Assembly: GCA_963971305.1 (NCBI GenBank)
Contig: CAXARO010000881.1
Span: 1-64,000, forward strand
DNA: 64,000 nucleotides
Direction of reading: 5' to 3'
Source of the DNA: Arcuatula senhousia
Taxonomy: Eukaryota > Mollusca > Bivalvia > Mytilida > Mytilidae
Numbering within the stretch: position 1 is the first letter of the stretch; every line of letters begins with the position of its first letter. Under the pieces are notes generated by a model. The model was not told the origin of the DNA. It saw nothing but the letters and a program-made list of their open reading frames with translations, and searched no databases. Both the position numbers and the translations under genes were made by a program. Shown piece after piece: positions 10,602-20,675 of the stretch.

Positions 10602-11039
10602 GGACGGGAAGTGACCTAATTAAACCACACCCACATCAATGGGAAATTCCCTAATTGAACCACACCTCCTATTGATGGGGGAAACTCCCTAATTAATCCC
10701 CTATAGTTTTTTAATGTTAATGTTTCATCCCCAAATATGTGACAGATGTGAAGGGCCATCGATTATAAAAATCGTGAAATTCCTTAAAAGGTTTTTAATA
10801 ATGTGGGTTTCAACCCCAAACTTTTGTCAGGTGTGAAGGATCATCAATCATTAACCTGTCATACTCCTAAATTAGAATGGCTTTTTGGAACCAATAAAAT
10901 AGGAAAAAGAACGGGGTTCAAAGTAAAGAGGAAATCATGAAAATTCCTACACCTTTGCAAAAAAAAACATTTCTTTTTTTTTACATCTTATCATTTTTAA
11001 AAGAAATTGGCCAGTACTCAAAATAATAATTCTTAAAAT

Positions 11040-11339
11040 AAATCACCATTTGTAAGTTCTTTTGTTGCTTTAATAATTAATCTTTTGCTCGTTATTGTTA
11101 AGTTCTTTTTTTTGCTCTCGCTGTAAATGGTTTAATTTTTTAATGTGTTAATTTTAAATATTTATTTTATCTATGTATTTACTAGTCATTCTTTTTAATC
11201 TATCTACGGTCTTTTGACTTTTTGTTTTATATCTACGTGTTATTGACATAATTATCTCAACTTGTTTATGTCCCGATGATGGCTGCAATATCGCCGACGG
11301 GACATAAAACAACTAACAATCAATCAATCAATCAATCAA
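11040..11339 (+). repeat. Retroposon 3' end with (CAAT)n tail
   Basis: Ends with TCCCGATGATGGCTGCAATA, then a CGCCGACGGGACATAAAAC block and a (CAAT)n run at about 11315-11339. I recall this 3' end as a common mollusc retroposon. The 5' boundary is not defined. Confidence 0.5.
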
Positions 11340-11617
11340 AAAAAAACCCAACATTTCTTTTTTAGGGATGGGGGTATAGAAACCCTTGTTCTTGAACTCA
11401 TTATCAGCTTTCAAGAAAACAAGAAAGATGTAAGTAATATGTCGAGCTCTTTATCTCTGTGTTGTTTTTTTTTCGATAACTTATACAAAACTTTAAATTG
11501 TCTTTGTCTTATGTCAAGAATTGGGTCTTTCGTTGATGATTTAAGGATTGGTTTTGAAACTTTTGTATTGTATTATAAGTCTTGGGCCAATGCAAGATGG
11601 TAAGCAGTGATCTATGG

Positions 11618-11735
11618 TCATGTTGAAGACTGCTTGCTGTTTTCTGTTGTGATTTTTTGAATAACTGTTTGTTTATGTTTGTTGTGTCGCGTACACTTAT
11701 TCCACATCTCAATATCGTCTATATATATATTCTCT
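11618..11735 (-). pseudogene. Terminal exon of the EMWNKCTRHN family
   Basis: Minus strand: after an acceptor-like TATATAG at about 11726 the frame reads DIEMWNKCTRHNKHKQTVIQ and then KITTENSKQSST to a TGA. The core EMWNKCTRH recurs at 27.8, 32.4 and 55.1 kb, and at 55.1 kb it directly follows a transmembrane-type segment. It is therefore inferred to be the cytoplasmic tail of a membrane protein family. No upstream exon of this copy is recognised. Confidence 0.45.
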
Positions 11736-11807
11736 GTGTGAGATAACAGATACCCAGTCTCACAACAAACCTTTTTAAAACGAAATAATGATGCTGTTGA
11801 TGAGATA

Positions 11808-12296
11808 GTCCCGTGCGGGGCCCGGGTGGCGAATAGGCCCGCAGCAGAGCCTAGCGTGTCGTAAGAGGCGACTAAGGGTCTTGGGATTCTGACATCGGGT
11901 CAGTGCTCAGCCCACAGAGCGACCAAGTGTGTACTCTAGGTGGCTGAATAGGGTGGCCCTCGTCCGCGGGGGTTGTCAGGTCTATAATACGGAAACCCTG
12001 ACCGCTGACCATAATGGGCCAACGTGTGTGGAGAGTGCCACGCTTCATGCATGTAAAAGACCCCTTTGTGGACCGCAAAGTAGTGCACCACATAGGCTAA
12101 ATTTTTCGCCCCTACCCACCTCTCCCCTTTTCCTTTGGTTATTCAAAATTTACCGGTCCTTTGTGTCCCATCCCATCCCCATATTTCATTTATCATCATC
12201 ATTTCATGTTCATTGTATCACTCTTTTCATGTCCATCGCCTGTAGATAACCTATATAGCGTTGCACGGGCGGAAAACACCAACTCACTCACTCACT
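11808..12296 (+). mobile_element. SINE-like retroposon, full length, with 12-bp TSD
   Basis: A 489-bp unit starts GTCCCGTGCGGGG and ends ACACCAACTCACTCACTCAC. Flanks GTTGATGAGATA (11796-11807) and GTTGATGCGATA (12297-12308) are a target-site duplication with one mismatch. TGGCGAATAGG near the 5' end resembles a pol III A box, but no good B box is visible, so tRNA origin is unproven. Full-length sister copies lie at 21665 and 39345. Confidence 0.8.
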
Positions 12297-12750
12297 GTTG
12301 ATGCGATAAATATCTTCATATGTAAATACTTTGATACGTGCAGATGTATGTAAAGATTCATGATGATATTAAAAAAAGAAAAAGGATCTCAATACTGAGG
12401 TATTTGAATGGCGGTTACCACTATACTACCCTTTTTTAAAGTGGTTAATGGTATAGATCTTTAAACAAAAATATGGTTTTATTCAAAATACAAGGTTAAA
12501 TAAGTGGTGTTTTTCTCTTCACATACTAAACCACCTTTTTTCTCCTCAAAGAATGCTACTCAACTGCAAAAATAAAAAGAGATACTAACATTATGGCAGC
12601 TATTTTTCTAGGTTGTATCTTACTTGTTTTATAAAGAATGAATACATTGTATTTAAAAAAAAAAAACATTTATTTTTACTTAAAATAATGATATAATTGA
12701 AAGATGATGATGTATCAAGCACACACACACACGCACTATGAACGCGCTTT

Positions 12751-13787
12751 TTACAATTTAATTTTGCGCGGTTTCAGCCTCTTTAGAGAGGTGATTGTGT
12801 CTTTCAGCTTTTTAGCCACTATGAGGAGGTTCTCTTCGACCTCCTCCATTTTTCTAATCTGGATGGAGGTATCCCCCCATCCAGCCACAATCTGCCGCTC
12901 CATAACTGTATTCCTAAAAATCAAAAACAGAATGTATGTTTTGATCTGTATATGTGTGTTAACAAAGATGAAATCTTATTTAAAAAAAATACTTTAATTG
13001 AAATAGAACAATTGATGCATAAAAGATGTTTTACTTGCATCTTTTTCTGATCCTCCTCTGTTACCCCAGCAGCAGCTAGGTCCTCCTGATCTATAGCGGT
13101 GGGAAAATTTGCATTTTGACTAAAATAAAAAAAAGAGTATGTCAAACAATGTCATTGATTTTTATTTTCAAAAATGTATTGAATGTTGGTTGTAAACCTA
13201 TTTTTTTGGTTGATGATAGACGTATAAAATGTAGGTCTTTGATTTAAAGATTAAATAAAAAAATATTAGGTAAAATAAATACAGTGAACATAGAAAAATA
13301 ATTAGGAAAAAAAGAAGAAAACAAAAAAGTGACAAAAAATTAAAGTGCTATATATCTTTTTCTTTAAGATAATCAGTTTTGAAAAATATATTTGAACTTA
13401 CGAATCCTCACATGACCCAGCTACGGGTTCAATCTTTAACGTCCTTAAAGAATAGGAAAATGAATGTATACCTTGCTGGTGAATTAGAAACTTCAATGAA
13501 TAGGTTCAAATATGAATTGTTAAATAAAAACCAGAGTTCTAGAGCGAGCATGTAATCTCTTTACAAATAATTGTCATCATTGTTTATGTTGTAGAGAAAT
13601 TTGTACAATTGATAAGATTTCATTTTGATATATGAAACAACATTTTATTTTGTCCAAAACGAATGAAATACATTAAACTATTTAAAAATGCTAACTAAAA
13701 AAAAAAGAAGAAAGATCCAACCTCTTAATCTCAACCTCCTCCACCTCATCAGGGTCCTCTGACCACTCGCTGAACAGCTCTGCGGAA
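12751..13787 (-). CDS. 3' exons of a SAM-like, coiled-coil protein gene
   Basis: Minus-strand exons are 13787-13722 (SAELFSEWSEDPDEVEEVEI), 13443-13402 (TLKIEPVAGSCED), 13119-13035 (QNANFPTAIDQEDLAAAGVT then EEDQKKMQ) and 12913-12751 (MERQIVAGWGDTSIQIRKME, then a Lys/Leu helix ending LKRLKPRKIKL and TAA). The first three exons join in phase. DQEDLAAAGVTEEDQKKM has the pattern of the last helices of a SAM domain, a protein-interaction fold. The last exon is open only in phase 1 while the third exon ends in phase 0, so a splice-site change or a missing microexon breaks the model. Relatives are at 15130-17075 and 34318-34867. Confidence 0.55.
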
Positions 13788-15094
13788 CTGAAAAAAAAAT
13801 CTTGGCGTTTAAACCAAATTCCACATAGTTTAGCGTTTAGAAAAATATAAGTTAATTAATTAAAGCCCCCAGTAACGTGGGCATGGGAAATACCTTATTG
13901 ATACCGGGTGGGCGTTATATATTAAACCCCCAAACACCAGACATGTAGGAAATCCCTAACGACACCATCCATATTGACATTCAATGGGTGTTCATAATCA
14001 ATTAACATAAACCATTAAACAATTAGTCAGTTTAGGGTAACACAAATCATGAGAATGAAAGAAATATTTGAAATTCCAATACCGTCACTTAAAAAAAAAA
14101 CACCATCTCAAGACATATTTGAAATTCCGAAACCTACGCTTAAAACTTTGATTGGGAGAATAAAAACCTGTGATTTTTTAACACAAAATCAACCTTTCAG
14201 GTGAAGACCTTTGAATGTGAGTAATCTTTAGTAATTGTCAAAGATGTTTGTTCTTTGTCTTAGTAACTTTAACCTTGAACTTATCTGTGCAGTTTGTATA
14301 TAATGTTTGTTAATTATTAACTCTATAATACTGAACTAAGAACTGTAAAATCATCTTGAATGATGTCACCAACCAAATACTTTAGAAATAATTAAGAAAA
14401 GACGAGGGGTAATAGGTTCATACTTGAATAGTGTCAAACTATTCGAATCAACGTGTCAGAGGAAAAAAATGAAATAATTTCCACAATCAAGAAGTGATGG
14501 GCTGGTGTATCACACTTTTGTGTATAGATTCTTAATTTAATTGCAAATCCTTTTTGGAAAAGGATCTAAGTTTTGTAACGAATGGGAAAATAAAAAAAAA
14601 AAATTTAACTGGACAAAAAAAAGAAAAATTGTGCCTCTCTCTGTCTCAAGATTTAAAGTCTAGAAAACTTCAGACAAAAGATCTTGAATTGAAAAAAGGT
14701 TAAATCCAGGTTTTTGGTGTCACAATAAAACCCTGTTTCAGACAGACTTAGTAAACGATAAAAATACTACCATAGGTGCATAAATATTCATAAGATATAT
14801 AAGACAAGTATCTCAATACGGTGAGTAACCTTATAGAAACGCATGGATGACTGAAACAAACATGCCAAATGCTATCACTTTTTTAAGGTGGTAAAAAAAC
14901 AAGAAATATTTTATTTAGGTTAAATTATTTTTTCATCACAGAGGACGGCACTTTATTGTAAAAATAATGGTGTATACAAGTTTTATTTCTTTGTTGTATC
15001 GGTCCTGTTTTAATAGGAGAAAGCATGTGTCTTTTTAAAACAAGTTTTTTTTTAAATAATGATATTAACCAAACGAAAAAAGTGAAATCACACA
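13788..15094. other. AT-rich, gene-free stretch
   Basis: No supported exon. Short diverged repeats occur around 13870-14170 (GGGAAAT/CCCTAA-type blocks also seen at 10600-10800), plus A/T homopolymers. Confidence 0.35.
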
Positions 15095-15184
15095 CACACA
15101 AATCATGATCGCGCGCAGTTTAAGTTACAATTTAAGCTTGCGCGGTTTAAGTCTATTCAATTTTTAAGTTCTTTCTCACTCTCT

Positions 15185-15606
15185 GAAATACAAATGACAA
15201 CAAAGTTCCAGACAATAAATTTTGCTACGCCTGACCCGCGTTTCGTCTATTCAAGACTCATCAGAGGCGCTCTACCAAAAATATTGAAAATGTCAAACAC
15301 TATATGAAAAGGAAGAGCATAGAACAATAAAACCAAAAATACCAAACTGGGGAACCAAATTATTACTAAGATAATCAACCTATGTCTGGTGTAGGAAGAA
15401 CCTTAGGGTTTAGACAATTTTGAAATTTAAACAGATAATTTAAAGCTTTGATGTATTCTCCAACTCAAAAGTGTTGGTGCCGGAGCGGGCTAACCTCGGG
15501 GAATTTAAACTCCACCAGCAGTGCTAACCTTCACGTGTGTTCCAGACAATAAATTTTGCTACGCCTGACGCGCGTTTCGTCTATTCAAGACTCATCAGAG
15601 GCGCTC
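15185..15606. repeat. Dispersed repeat with a 65-bp internal direct repeat, inserted in an exon
   Basis: Starts GAAATACAAATGACAACAAA and contains GCGCGTTTCGTCTATTCAAG twice (about 15208-15272 and 15541-15606). A single-copy version is at 37693-37985. GACGCGCGTTTCGTCTA-type repeats are familiar from bivalve genomes. Confidence 0.6.
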
Positions 15607-15687
15607 CTTTTCGATCTCTTCCATCTCTTTGATCTAGATGGGGGTGTTCCCCCGTCCAGTTACAGATCTTGTCTGATCCATTACAGG

Positions 15688-16236
15688 TTAGTCCGAGATT
15701 GCTCTGACGTCCTCGCCATTTTTCCAGCAAGCTGGTGCCGTGGGACGTCAGAGCTCCTTCCATATTAAAAACACGGGATTTAGCACAACAGTTTTGTTGT
15801 GCACTTCTGAGATAAATTAAGCAACTTTATCATCATTGTTGCATATAAATTTTGATATCTAATGAAACATTTGGTTATTAAGAATAAAAATACAACATAT
15901 TTTGAAGAAAAATATCTTTAATAAGTAAAATAATCTAAAATTTGTACATTATTTGGCTGATCTTGAACTTCATGAAATTTATAAAGTTCAAGATCAGCTT
16001 TTAAATTTTTCTTACTTTACTGGATTACAGACAGTTTCTAGTAGCGATATACTTTAAAATATTAATTTAGTCATGTTTTACATCTCCCATTTTACAAATG
16101 ACTGATGTAAGAGTTATTTTAACATTTAGAAAGCAGTCGTTAAAATCCCGTGTTTTTGATATGGAAGGAGCTCTGACGTCCCACGGCACCAGCTTGCTGG
16201 AAAAATGGCGAGGACGTCAGAGCAATCTCGGACTAA
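15688..16236. mobile_element. 549-bp foldback element with ~94-bp TIRs and 7-bp TSD
   Basis: The left arm from TTAGTCCGAGATTGCTCTGA to about 15781 is the near-perfect inverse of 16143-16236. TTACAGG flanks both sides (15681-15687 and 16237-16243). Each arm holds an inner GGACGTCAGAGC inversion, and the loop has a hairpin at about 15957-16000 (GCTGATCTTGAACTT and its inverse). No ORF. The superfamily is unknown; a 7- or 8-bp duplication would be compatible with hAT-like elements. Confidence 0.75.
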
Positions 16237-16329
16237 TTACAGGTGTCCTGAAAATCAAACGGAAATATTTTAGATATATATGTTGGCTTTTGCAATTACA
16301 ATGTTGTAAGATAGATAACTCTTGAATTA

Positions 16330-17030
16330 TTTTGTAAACAAGACAAACATCGGTAGAAATTTTTTCACAGATTTTTTTTATGCATTCCATAAACATATCA
16401 TGTGGATTGACAATCCATGTTCTGAATTTTTGATAATAACAAACGAATCATATATGTGTAAATTAAATGTATTCTAAAGATTGATTGTTCTTTTGCTAAA
16501 TGTTCCCGTCGGCACTATTTCAGCCATAATTGGGACAAAAACCCTTTGGGAAAAATACTAAAAGGATCGGCTTAGAAGTCAAAAGAATGTGATAAAAAAA
16601 TCCAAGAAACATGACTAGATAAAAAGCTAATGTCATACATTTAAATAGAAACACTAAAATATAAAACTAATCAGAACGTTAACCATCTATATAGATAATA
16701 AAAACAACTAGGAATTAAGTAAATGACCAATTAAAAAAAAGAACTACAGCTTTGCATATAAACCAATTTGTTTAAAGAATAAAAAAACATCGATTGGGAT
16801 GCCGCTTAGCAGATTATACATAGATGCACAATTGAAATACTTCGTACTTTCTTAAGCAACATCGACACATGTTATGATACAGATAACAGATAACAGTGAA
16901 GAACATAATTAAAAAAAAATAGAGAAAAAAAGAACCCAAATTGATAAAAGTATAAAAAAATGCAAGAAAAAAAAGTTCAACCATTATAAAGTTATTGATA
17001 GATATATAAAAAATATATATGTATATAAAC
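16330..17030. other. AT-rich intron-like stretch
   Basis: No convincing exon. A SAM-like exon corresponding to 13119-13035 was looked for here and not found. Confidence 0.35.
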
Positions 17031-17519
17031 TTACGAGTCCCCACTCGTCCCGGGTACAGGGATATCACATAACGTCTTCAAAAAAGTGATTATATGAACG
17101 TACTCATTAAACGGATAAATGGATTTGCACATGATTAGTAAAAACATGTGTTTTTGTGTGTGATTTCTTTATAAAGGTCGATAATTACGTTCCATACATC
17201 GTTGATATCTGTTTTGCACATGGACAAATTTTCACTTTAATTTATAAAACTATATTTTTCACGTAAAAGAATATTAGAGAATTGCATTATTAGTAATAAA
17301 TCAAAATCCTTACATTTGGGAGTTGGCAAATATAATACACAGGAAGATATTGCCAAACCAAATATGGTTACATTTACCGGGATATCAGTCTCATTTTCAA
17401 CTTGTAAAACATCACCAGTGCAATGTCATACATACAAAGAGAATGGAATTAAAGAACAAAAAAAAAAGCAACAAAATTCAAAGAATGCAGATTTTGTGAC
17501 CCTTAATGGTCCTATGCAT

Positions 17520-17880
17520 AAGCCCCCATGAACGGCCCATGTTAAGTGTAGTGTACAAGCCTCTAAAAAATTCCAGGCTCGACTTTTTCCGAAAATAAAA
17601 AGGCAGAACGGAAATGAACATGAAAGTGGTGATACAATGACTAAGTGGAGGAAAAGGGGACACAAGGACAATCGGGTAGGAAGGTTTTGACTGCCACTGG
17701 AAAAAGGAGTGATGGGTAGGGGCGGAAAATTTAGCCTTCTGCCTGGGGATCCTACGGGTCCTACTCTTACCGAGACCTGCAGCAGGCTTCTTTTACGTGC
17801 GAGAAACGTGACATTTTTTCCCAACACGGTGCACCACTTTGGTTTGCGGTCAGGTTTTCCGGATTATCGCCTGACGACCC
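17520..17880 (-). repeat. Diverged, reversed relative of the SINE-like retroposon
   Basis: In reverse complement it carries GGCTAAATTTTCCGCCCCTA and TTTCATGTTCATTTC blocks in the same order as the 489-bp family, with extra sequence between. The (TCAC)n tail is missing. Confidence 0.5.
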
Positions 17881-18012
17881 CGCACGGGTCGTCTGAGCAC
17901 AGAACTAGTCCAACTACGTCTGAGCAGAGTCCTAGTCCAACTACGTTTTAATAGAGAACCAAGCCAACTACATCTGAGCAGAGAACTTGTACCAAGCCTA
18001 TGACAAACCAGG
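17880..18012 (+). pseudogene. Ser/Thr/Pro/Glu repeat exon fragment
   Basis: Three to four units of about 30 bp encode TSPTTSEQSPSPTT-like sequence. After TTF there is TAATAG, then RTKPTTSEQRTCTKP continues in the same frame to CCAG|GTAGAT, a weak donor. It resembles a mucin-like stalk exon in style (compare 1177-1791) but the unit is different. Two adjacent stops suggest decay. Confidence 0.35.
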
Positions 18013-18477
18013 TAGATTTTTAAATATTCAATGAAATCATGTTTTTGTCAATAAAATTGTACTAGTTTTTCATCAGTTGAGGCATATTATTGCACTTGTG
18101 TATTTTACGGTACATTTTACTCCATTTCATGACTGCAATAATTTTTTAAAGATAAACAGGTTTGGCTGCAACCCCTTGAATAAAGGTAATAACAAAACTA
18201 CCGAACTTGAATGATCAATCTCATTTTAACAGAATAATTGATGTAAAGAATAAGTAAATACCTCCATGGGGAAAATTGACAGTCTACATTTTGAGCTGAG
18301 CTTGCAGATTTTTAAAAACAATTTTTGTTTACAATGTAATCTCTCACAAAGAAAGTCTGAACATCTCAAGTTTCTCCCCTGTATTTACATTATATTTTCA
18401 ATATAGATGCACATAAATTCTGTTTCAGTGTTTGAAATAAGGTTGGACCAAATGAAAATACAATTGTATATAGTAAC

Positions 18478-19560
18478 TAGAGGCTCCCAGGAGCCTGAAT
18501 CGCTCACGTGGTTTTGATGTGACCCTATAAAGACTTTTCTAGAGCTAAATGAGCTGAACATTTAAGCAAGTAACAGCTTTTCTCTATCTACTATAGTTTT
18601 CATTCTGTAGCCGTAGGCCCAAACCATGAAAAAAACGTTAATTTAAGGGGCCATAGTCCCTAGAAGGGGTCATCTGACAACTTTGACCCTATGAAAACTT
18701 TTGTAAAGCTAAATGAACTGATCATTTTAGCTAGCAACAGCTTCTCTCTATATCCTATAGTTTTCATTCTATAGGCCATAAACATGAAAGAACGTTATTC
18801 TAGGGGCCGTAACCCCTATAATGGGTCATCTGACAACTTTGACTCATGAAAACTTTTGTAGAGCTAAATAAGCTGAACATTTAAGCAAGCAACAGCTTCT
18901 CTCTATCTGCTAAAGTTTTCATTCTATAGGCCAAAAACATGAAAGAACGTTATTTTAGGGGCCGTAACCCCTATAAGGGGACATCTGACAACTTCGACCC
19001 TAGGGAGACTTTTGTAGAACTAAATAAGCTGAACATTTAAGCGAGCAACAGCTTCTCTCTATCTGCTATAGTTTCCATTCTATAGGCCAAAAACATGAAA
19101 AAACGTTATTTTAGGGGCCGTAACCCCTATAAGGGGTCATCTGACAACTTCGACCCTACGGAGACTTTTGTACAGCTAAATGAGCTGAACATTTAAGCAA
19201 GCAACAACTTTTCTCTATCTGTTATAGTTTTCATTCTATAATCCAAAAACATGAAAAAATGCTATTTTTCACCTTTAAGGGGTCATCTTACAACTTCGAC
19301 TCAATGAAGACTTTTTGATTTACAAGCCAAAAACAGTAGTCTGACCCCCCCGGTCTATTTTTAGTAACGGTGGCCATGTTGTTTAGACAGCGGTCACCAT
19401 TTGTGCAATCTTGGTAGAGGACATCCCATGGATGAAGTGTGCAAAATTTCAAAGCAATCCCTTCTGTCGTTTCGGAGGAGAAGATTTTCAAAGAATTAAC
19501 GACGACGGACGACGACAGACGCAAAATGATGGCAATAGCTCACCTGGACAGGTGAGCTAA
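18478..19560. mobile_element. Hairpin-ended element A, solo copy (1.08 kb)
   Basis: The left end contains the palindrome AGGCTCCCAGGAGCCT followed by GAATCGCTCAC. The right end is the palindrome AGCTCACCTGGACAGGTGAGCT. Between them are about five diverged units of roughly 150-180 bp (GAGCTAAATGAGCTGAACAT, then TTTTCATTCTATAGGCC). A GACGACGGACGACGACAG tract lies just before the right hairpin. Non-coding. A copy interrupts the Penelope element at 25655-28357. Confidence 0.7.
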
Positions 19561-19779
19561 AAATTAGTTCTCTTCATTAAAATCATGCACTCACGGTCAC
19601 TTTCATGAAAATAGACTTTGTACTCAAATTCTTGATTTCTTTGATGTTGAGCAAGTGTCTGAATCTTCTTTTTCTGAGTCTTCTGTTCTAACACATTGTT
19701 GTAATAAATCTCTTTGCCTTTTTTTAATCCTTTTGAATTTCTTTCCTAAATTAAAATAAAGTGCATTTCTTTATTTCAG
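19561..19779. other. Spacer before the transmembrane exon
   Basis: T-rich toward 19779, as expected for a polypyrimidine tract. No separate feature is supported. Confidence 0.4.
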
Positions 19780-20082
19780 ATTGCTCATTACCTAGAGGAT
19801 TGGGTTGTACCCACCGTCACTGTTTTATGTGGTTAGCAAAAACTATTAATAGCTTCATTTACATTGACTTTACTGACTCTATTTATTCTAATGGCAGTAT
19901 CAATTTATTTCATAAGCAATTATAAAAACATAAAATTCCGTCTTAAAAAGCTTAAACGTAATCAAAGGGAGCTTCAGTTCATGAAACATAATGGACGTAG
20001 TCGTGAAAGCATACATGATGATTTTTCGAGCGATTCAGACGTTACACATTTATACAGTGAAGTAACTCATGTTAATGTTTAA
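19780..20082 (+). pseudogene. Terminal exon: stalk, TM helix and tyrosine-motif tail, with in-frame TAG
   Basis: After acceptor TTTATTTCAG the frame reads IAHYLEDWVVPTVTVLCG, a TAG at 19834-19836, then the hydrophobic LLIASFTLTLLTLFILM and AVSIYFISNY. A basic stretch KFRLKKLKRNQRE and an acidic, Ser-rich tail with LYSEVTHVNV precede the TAA. This is the layout of a type I receptor's last exon: stalk, one membrane helix, positive-inside anchor and a short tail with YSEV, a YxxV motif that could bind SH2 domains or adaptors. It is not a strict ITIM, since His precedes at -2. The paralogous stalk exon at 522-573 has GKQK where this copy has stop-QK, so the TAG looks like a mutation. Confidence 0.6.
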
Positions 20083-20675
20083 ACTGTTTTCTACCATATA
20101 TAGAATTATAGGATAATTATTTGGGTCGAGTGAATAATCAAAATATGATCACGAGTGCGAAGAACGCATCTGATTTAATTAGTGCGCGGAACTTGTAAAA
20201 TTATAAAATTGGTTTGCCATTTGTACACACATTCTAAATATAGAATCTGGAAGATATTGTGACTTTGAACAAAATATCGAATTTTGAAAGACATTTGATA
20301 GGGGAATTTGAACAAAGGGTACCAAGATAGATCAATGGAAAATAGCAAAAAATTGAAAATTTTCCGATATGCAATTTTTATTTTACCCTTTATTAAATGT
20401 TTTAACTCGGTCCATTTCATGAACTAAGGGGTGGGGATTTAGTCACAAAATTTTGTTGTTGTAAGACCAAAAAAAAAAATTCAGAGAACAGCACACTAAA
20501 TTGAGTATCTCGAAATCATCAAGTTGATGATACCACTATAATCCTGGGGAAAAAATATCATGTCTATTGTTACACCCCCCTAACAAATAAAGAATTTAAA
20601 TCTGATATAAATAACAATTTATATCAGATTTATATCAGATTTAAACTCTTGCGGATATCAGGGGTGGACATGCTT
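20083..20675. other. Spacer between convergent genes
   Basis: AT-rich, with a short duplicated TTTATATCAGATTTA at about 20620-20645. No supported coding sequence. Confidence 0.4.

Larger units (their letters stand above)
15095..17075 (-). pseudogene. Paralogue of the SAM-like/coiled-coil gene, split by two insertions
   Basis: The minus-strand exon at 17075-17035 (acceptor TTTTTTGAAG, donor GTAAGT) matches the 13443-13402 exon but is one base shorter. The terminal exon starts at about 16250, is cut by the foldback element at 15688-16236, resumes at 15680 down to 15607 (GNTPI, a TAG where the paralogue has CAG, then IKEMEEIEKE), and is cut again by the repeat at 15185-15606. Its last codons appear at about 15130-15160 as RLKPRKLKL and a stop. 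The shared downstream (CA)n and GCGCG sequence confirms common descent with 12.75 kb. Confidence 0.6.

Noticed and set aside
11929..12249. 106-aa ORF (also at 39466 and 21871)
   Set aside because: Lies inside the SINE-like retroposon and recurs with each copy, with no coding support.
17313..17531. Possible exon on either strand (plus 71-aa ORF; minus ENETDIPVNVTIFGLAIS)
   Set aside because: Both strands look equally protein-like and splice signals are weak, so no strand can be chosen.
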